Source of the DNA: an uncultured Actinoplanes sp.
GTDB taxonomy: Bacteria; Actinomycetota; Actinomycetes; Mycobacteriales; Micromonosporaceae
Assembly: GCA_934667465.1 (NCBI GenBank)
Contig: CAKUMG010000008.1
Location: forward strand, 1 to 23,792
Length of the DNA stretch: 23,792 bases
Direction of reading: 5' to 3'
Of the stretch, positions 23,089 to 23,792 are shown piece by piece. The position numbers and the translations under genes are program-made. How positions within the stretch are numbered: position 1 is the first letter of the stretch; the number at the start of each line of letters is the position of its first letter. The notes under the pieces were generated by a model. The model saw only the letters and a list, made by a program, of their open reading frames with translations. It searched no databases and had not been told where the DNA came from.

Positions 23089-23748
23089 GTGAACCCGGAG
23101 AGCGGAACCGTCGCTATCGTCTGCGACCAGCCGATGACGCGCGCCGGGCTGGAACAGCTGGTGAACGGTTGCCCCGGCCTCATCGTCGGTGCGTCGGTCA
23201 GCACCGCGGAAGACCTCGGACGAGCAGAACCCCGCGACTACCGCGTGGTGATCCTTGACCTGCCGGCGCTGCCCCACCGTCCGGCGACCGACGTGATCGG
23301 CAGGCTCGCGGCGGTCGGCGCGACACTGGTCTCGTCCTCCTGGGACCGCCCGCCCACGCTGGGCGCGGCGATGCGCGCCGGTGCGCGGGGCGTCATCACC
23401 CGCTACACCGCGCGCCTGGCCCTGCGCCAGGCTGTACTGACCGTGGCCGAGGGCGGCCTGAGCGTCGCAACCGAGCTGACCGATCGGTTCCTGGCCGAGA
23501 TGGGCCGTCCCGCCGACACCGGCGACGGCGGCCTGGCGCCGCGGGAGGCGGAGACGCTGCGGTGGATCGCGCTCGGGTTCACGCATTCGCAGATCGCCAC
23601 GCGGATGGGGCTGTCGCAGGCCACCGTCAACACGTACGCGAAACGGATCCGGGCCAAGCTGAACGTGAGCAACAAGGCCGAGCTGACCCGGGTCGCGATC
23701 GAGCTCGGGCATCTCGCGCAGGGGCAGTCCCGGTACGCCACCCGCTGA
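23089..23748 (+). CDS. Orphan NarL/FixJ-family response regulator
   Basis: The 219-residue product has a receiver (1-125) with Asp57 in VVILDLPA as phospho-acceptor position. The acidic pocket is reduced (VCDQP instead of a DD pair) and the conserved Lys is Arg (GVITRYTA, Arg105), so it may be an atypical receiver switched by something other than classical phosphorylation. A complete LuxR-type HTH follows (LAPREAETLRWIALGFTHSQ, then LSQATVNTYAKRIRAKLNV). The GTG start has AGGAGG five bases upstream. No kinase gene is adjacent. It is divergent from the 897-residue gene and is its most obvious candidate regulator (inference). The remaining 44 bases of the window hold nothing recognisable. Confidence 0.9.
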   Translation: MNPESGTVAIVCDQPMTRAGLEQLVNGCPGLIVGASVSTAEDLGRAEPRDYRVVILDLPALPHRPATDVIGRLAAVGATLVSSSWDRPPTLGAAMRAGARGVITRYTARLALRQAVLTVAEGGLSVATELTDRFLAEMGRPADTGDGGLAPREAETLRWIALGFTHSQIATRMGLSQATVNTYAKRIRAKLNVSNKAELTRVAIELGHLAQGQSRYATR

Positions 23749-23792
23749 CCGGCGCGGCCGGGCCGCCCGCTGTCCGCACGACCCGACCATCC

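Noticed and set aside
22996..23790. Minus-strand frame opposite the orphan regulator
   Set aside because: The plus strand carries a complete receiver and LuxR HTH with AGGAGG before the GTG. The minus frame has no recognisable domain.
1..23792. Insertion sequences, integrase genes, tRNA genes or attachment sites
   Set aside because: None was recognised. Base composition and codon bias look uniform across the window apart from the decayed 3' part of the 3200 ORF.

Overview
The window comes from a very GC-rich actinobacterium. The third codon position is almost always G or C, GTG starts are common, and many genes are joined by ATGA/GTGA overlaps. The family mix (a type VII secretion locus, CBM35-like surface proteins, NarL and OmpR two-component pairs, an ECF sigma factor) would fit a Micromonosporaceae member such as an Actinoplanes relative. 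That assignment is inference, because no rRNA or marker gene is present.

Left flank (1-2987): an envelope-sensing unit on the minus strand, OmpR-type regulator - histidine kinase - lipoprotein (cut by the window edge). It faces a divergent SGNH-hydrolase lipoprotein. Between the two lies a direct repeat with 11-bp phasing, the geometry expected for an OmpR-family operator.

Core (3200-15207): a type VII secretion (ESX/T7SS) operon read on the minus strand. The order is LysM/mycosin-like protein, a small overlapping membrane ORF, a beta-helix/EccA fusion, EccC, EccD, and a secreted protein with two transglycosylase-like repeats and a ricin-type lectin domain. It ends in a perfect 15-bp stem hairpin. 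EccB, EccE and WXG100 substrates are not visible in the window. Both enzyme-like extracytoplasmic proteins have lost catalytic residues: the mycosin lacks the His and Ser of its triad, and the transglycosylase repeats lack the catalytic Glu. They may act as wall-binding or scaffolding parts. The mycosin 3' end also shows a clear reading-frame switch.

Right flank (15402-23748): two tandem-duplicated, membrane-anchored proteins with CBM35-like domains, the second coupled to a NarL-type sensor kinase and regulator. After these come a receiver-only regulator without an HTH, a convergent ECF sigma factor with no visible anti-sigma gene, an unrecognised 897-residue protein with internal repeats and a Pro-rich linker, and a divergent NarL/FixJ regulator. 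A truncated relative of the CBM35 anchors sits at the far end of the secretion operon (3200), so the duplicated family brackets it.

Working picture (inference): a degenerate or specialised T7SS with carbohydrate- and peptidoglycan-binding accessories, surrounded by four to five transcriptional regulators, two of them paired with sensor kinases. No tRNA, rRNA, CRISPR or insertion sequence was recognised.
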